A stretch of DNA of 10,163 nucleotides, taken from Pseudomonadota bacterium (GTDB lineage: Bacteria > Desulfobacterota > Desulfobacteria > Desulfobacterales > Desulfobacteraceae). The position numbers were made by a program, and so were the translations under genes. The notes under the pieces were generated by a model. That model ran no database searches, was not told the DNA's origin, and saw nothing but the letters and a program-made list of their open reading frames with translations. Shown here in pieces: positions 7,948 through 10,163 of this stretch. The stretch is taken from the NCBI GenBank assembly GCA_018816605.1, contig JAHIVS010000502.1, positions 1-10,163 on the forward strand. Reading direction: 5' to 3'. How positions within the stretch are numbered: the first letter of the stretch is position 1; each line of letters begins with the position of its first letter.

Positions 7948-8369
7948 AGGGTTCCTCCCCTGGGCATCACCTTGCCTGCAAAAAGAAATTGCCGCATTTG
8001 GTCCTCAGACACCCCGTACGCTTCCATTCGATCAATGCCGCCAAAATTCAAATGGGGATTCTCCGCCCGGAAACGGCCTTCCACACTTTCATTGAACCCT
8101 TTTCCCGCCAGGGCGAATTCGTCGCGGGTGGCGGTCTTTTCCACCGTCTGTTCTCCTGGATTTAAAATCACCTTTTTTGCGGAAAGGGCGGAGGTGTGCA
8201 TAAACCCCCGGGTGCCTGTGCCTTCAACCCTGACATCGAACCAGTCTGTTTTGTCATTCAAAACAAAAACCCTGTCCCCATAGGACAGCCGGGCCAGAAT
8301 TCTGCCAAGAAACGATGGTTCTTCCCGGACATGGCTTTGTCTAACGTGAACACTCATTGATTTATCCAT
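7944..8369 (-). CDS. SH3b-domain protein without signal peptide
   Basis: This 141-residue protein has a bacterial SH3-like domain at about residues 5-68: V-H-V-R-Q-S, then L-S-Y-G-D-R-V-F-V-L, D-W-F-D-V-R-V and T-R-G-F-M-H-T-S-A-L, the normal order of SH3b strands. Such domains usually bind cell-wall peptides or other periplasmic ligands. The C-terminal half (about 70-141), with A-G-K-G-F-N and I-D-R-M-E-A-Y, is not a domain I can name. The ATG at 8369 has GGAG six bases upstream. Surprisingly, the N-terminus is polar and charged (MDKSMSVHVRQ), so no Sec or Tat signal is seen, and it may act in the cytoplasm or leave by another route. It is the first gene of an operon with the M48 protease (ATGA overlap) and the CHASE2 cyclase, which suggests shared function. 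Confidence 0.85.
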   Translation of the reverse strand: MDKSMSVHVRQSHVREEPSFLGRILARLSYGDRVFVLNDKTDWFDVRVEGTGTRGFMHTSALSAKKVILNPGEQTVEKTATRDEFALAGKGFNESVEGRFRAENPHLNFGGIDRMEAYGVSEDQMRQFLFAGKVMPRGGTL

Positions 8370-8394
8370 GGCAAGCTCCTTTCAGACAAGACGG

Positions 8395-8437
8395 ATCTGT
8401 GGATGATACCCAGATTGCCTATAATTTTCTCACAGAT
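8395..8437. repeat. 7-bp inverted repeat in the leader of the SH3b operon
   Basis: ATCTGTG at 8395-8401 and CACAGAT at 8431-8437 are perfect inverted copies 29 bases apart. They lie between the predicted start of transcription (about 8438, minus strand) and the SH3b ATG at 8369. The arms could pair in the RNA leader or form a split binding site. No U-run follows, so it is not a terminator. Chance occurrence is possible. Confidence 0.35.
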
Positions 8438-8444
8438 GACTTTT

Positions 8445-8473
8445 ACTATAGACATGGCAGTGACATAAATCAA
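8445..8473 (-). promoter_or_regulatory. sigma-70-type promoter of the SH3b-M48-cyclase operon
   Basis: On the minus strand TTGATT (8468-8473) and TATAGT (8445-8450) are separated by exactly 17 bases. They match the -35 consensus at four of six positions and the -10 consensus at five of six. Transcription would start near 8438, giving a leader of about 70 bases before the ATG at 8369. Confidence 0.55.
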
Positions 8474-8539
8474 GAATAAGGATGGGTTTGGAATGCTTCC
8501 GGTGAAACTAAAATAATTTTTCCCATTAAAAAAGGTGTT

Positions 8540-8567
8540 TTGCATTAGCCCCCAACTATTGTAATAT
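8540..8567 (+). promoter_or_regulatory. candidate promoter of the 7TM kinase, placing the start codon at +1
   Basis: TTGCAT (8540-8545) and TAATAT (8562-8567) are 16 bases apart, each matching the sigma-70 consensus at four of six positions. An overlapping TATAAA occurs at 8565-8570. Transcription would then begin at about 8574-8577, which is where the ATG (8575) lies. The match is moderate in an AT-rich stretch. Confidence 0.35.
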
Positions 8568-8574
8568 AAAATCC

Positions 8575-10163
8575 ATGACCTGGACCCAATTATACGGCTT
8601 TTCTTCCCTGATTTCCGGGATGATCAGCGCCGCCATTGCCATCTACCTGGCCCCCTACCGCGGTAAAACCGGCGCCCGGCAGCTTTTGCTGCTCATGGCA
8701 GGTGTCTCCGTCTGGTCCATTGCGTATGGGATGGAATTTTTAAGCCCGGACCTTTTCTTAAAACTCTGGTGGGTCCGGATTGAATATATCGGTGCCGCCT
8801 GGGTGGGTGTTCTGATTTTTAAATTCATTTGCAGTGCCACCGGAAGAACCTATCCTCTGGAAAAGCAACTTAATTATATTTTCTTGCTGGTCCCGGTTCT
8901 GACCATCTTTCTGGCCGCAACCAATGAATTCCACGGCATAATGTGGCAGCAGGCCTGGCTGGAATCAAATGCCATCTTCCAGGTGGTCATGTACAAGCGG
9001 GCAAGCGGTTTCTGGGGGTATGTGACTTTTTCCTACGGGTTGCTCTTCTGGGCGACCCTGGTCCTGGTAAAAGCATTTGTACCGTCCAGTGGCAATTACC
9101 GAAAACAGCTGACCCTTCTTTTATCGGGTATTCTGGTTCCCTGGCTGTGCAATGTATCCTACCTGTTCGGTTTTCAACCGCTACGCTACCTGGATCTGAC
9201 CCCATTTTCCTTTATGATCAGCGGAATTTTATTTGCCTGGGGCCTTCTGCGGTATCAGTTGTTAAATCTGATTCCCCTTGCCCATGAAGCCGTAATGGAC
9301 GGCATGGGGGATCCTGTAATCGTTCTGGATATGAACGACAGGGTCATGGAGATCAACAAGGCCAGCTCAAATATCTTTGCCCTCAAAACTTTTACACCGG
9401 GCCAGGATGCGGCACAAGAATTATTTCCCGGTCTTTTCACCCTTGTAGACACCCACCGGGAAAAAACCGCTGTTGAGATTGAGACTGACCTTAAGATAAA
9501 TGATAATATCAGGCAATGGCATTTAAGGATCTCTCCTTTACGGCTCCCCAAGGGGAAGCAGAACGGCTGGCTCATCGTTTTAAGGGATATTACCGAACAA
9601 AAACAGACCGAATCCGCCCTTCGCGCCAGTGAAGAAAGACACAGAACCATGCTGGAGGCCTCCCCCACCCCCATTGTCTATTATTCGGAAAAAGGGGAGG
9701 TAACCTATGTCAATCCATCGTTTACCCGGATATTTGGCTGGGACCGGGACGATCTGGTCGGGGCACCCCTTGATTTTATTCCTGAAAACCAGAAACAGGC
9801 CACGGCAGAAGCTGTCCGCCAAACCTACTCAAACCCTGCCGGAAATTTGGATTTTATCACCCAGCGGTACACAAAATCCAGATCGCTTCTGGATGTCAGC
9901 ATAAACGCCTCCTTATACCGGGACAAGGACGAAAAACAGACCTGTATGGTGGTCAATTATACGGATATCACCCGGATTAAAAAAGCGGAAAAGGAACTTC
10001 GATTCGCCCGGGACTATGTCATAAGCATCATCAATTCCATGCCATCCATTCTCATCGGGGTAGATGACAAGGGGATGGTCACCCAGTGGAACCTTGAGGC
10101 GGAACGCATGACCGGTATCTCCGCTGACCATGCCCGGAAAAAACCCCTGGACAGGGTCTTTTC
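8575..10163 (+). CDS. 7TM-sensor PAS signalling protein, probable histidine kinase (3' truncated by window edge)
   Basis: The frame is open from the ATG at 8575 to the right edge, giving 529 codons without a stop. The first 230 residues are a membrane domain of seven helices, at about 2-24, 34-55, 62-86, 95-115, 140-165, 178-197 and 205-228. It has W-W-V-R-I-E-Y-I-G in helix 3 and a helix 7 ending L-R-Y-Q-L-L, like the 7TM sensor domain at the N-terminus of many bacterial histidine kinases. Three PAS domains follow: about 240-341 (ending R-D-I-T-E-Q), 356-466 (ending Y-T-D-I-T) and from 480 on (S-M-P-S-I-L-I-G-V-D). The kinase or other output domain is beyond the window; a diguanylate cyclase output is the main alternative. 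The start is chosen because the first helix begins at once; there is no Shine-Dalgarno before it, and no better in-frame start upstream. It is divergent from the SH3b operon. Confidence 0.88.
   Translation, partial: MTWTQLYGFSSLISGMISAAIAIYLAPYRGKTGARQLLLLMAGVSVWSIAYGMEFLSPDLFLKLWWVRIEYIGAAWVGVLIFKFICSATGRTYPLEKQLNYIFLLVPVLTIFLAATNEFHGIMWQQAWLESNAIFQVVMYKRASGFWGYVTFSYGLLFWATLVLVKAFVPSSGNYRKQLTLLLSGILVPWLCNVSYLFGFQPLRYLDLTPFSFMISGILFAWGLLRYQLLNLIPLAHEAVMDGMGDPVIVLDMNDRVMEINKASSNIFALKTFTPGQDAAQELFPGLFTLVDTHREKTAVEIETDLKINDNIRQWHLRISPLRLPKGKQNGWLIVLRDITEQKQTESALRASEERHRTMLEASPTPIVYYSEKGEVTYVNPSFTRIFGWDRDDLVGAPLDFIPENQKQATAEAVRQTYSNPAGNLDFITQRYTKSRSLLDVSINASLYRDKDEKQTCMVVNYTDITRIKKAEKELRFARDYVISIINSMPSILIGVDDKGMVTQWNLEAERMTGISADHARKKPLDRVF

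Noticed and set aside
8354..8545. 63-codon minus-strand frame in the region between the SH3b gene and the 7TM kinase
   Set aside because: It covers the operon promoter and leader, overlaps the SH3b start in another frame, has no ribosome site and matches nothing known.

Overview
The window looks like chromosome of a Gram-negative, signalling-rich anaerobe, most likely a sulfate-reducing Desulfobacterota (Desulfobacteraceae-like). This rests on gene style: a large PAS hybrid kinase, a 7TM/PAS kinase, a CHASE2 cyclase, a Tat lipoprotein, moderate GC and frequent CCGG/CCCGG words. It is recognition from memory, not a database result. I see no mobile element, CRISPR array, tRNA or rRNA gene, and coding is dense. 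The gaps are 69, 175, 27, 7 and 205 bases, so no stretch over 300 bases lacks a gene.

Layout. Bases 2-475 (+) are the 3' end of a spermidine-synthase-like gene of the membrane-fused type, cut by the left edge. It converges on efpL (545-1111, -), an elongation factor P-like translation factor. Divergent from efpL is a 1184-residue cytoplasmic hybrid histidine kinase (1287-4841, +) with a complete internal phosphorelay: three PAS domains, HisKA, HATPase, receiver and HPt, preceded by an unusual STAS-like N-terminus. Its 3' end faces, only 27 bases away, the last gene of a minus-strand operon that runs from 8369 down to 4869.

The operon encodes an SH3b-domain protein, an M48 zinc-metalloprotease lipoprotein with a twin-arginine signal, and a CHASE2 transmembrane class III adenylyl cyclase. 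The first two genes overlap by ATGA. The third starts 7 bases after the second stops, or overlaps it if a TTG start is used. A good sigma-70-type promoter (TTGATT-17-TATAGT) lies upstream. Together they look like an envelope module in which proteolysis or wall state could be read out as cyclic AMP; that link is inference.

From 8575 to the right edge (+) runs a second sensor kinase, cut by the window: an N-terminal 7TM sensor domain followed by at least three PAS domains. It has no Shine-Dalgarno and its ATG falls about where its own promoter-like sequence predicts transcription to begin, suggesting a leaderless mRNA.

No wholly unknown system is evident. The points most worth checking are the SH3b/M48/cyclase operon, the STAS-like N-terminus of the hybrid kinase and the possible leaderless kinase transcript.
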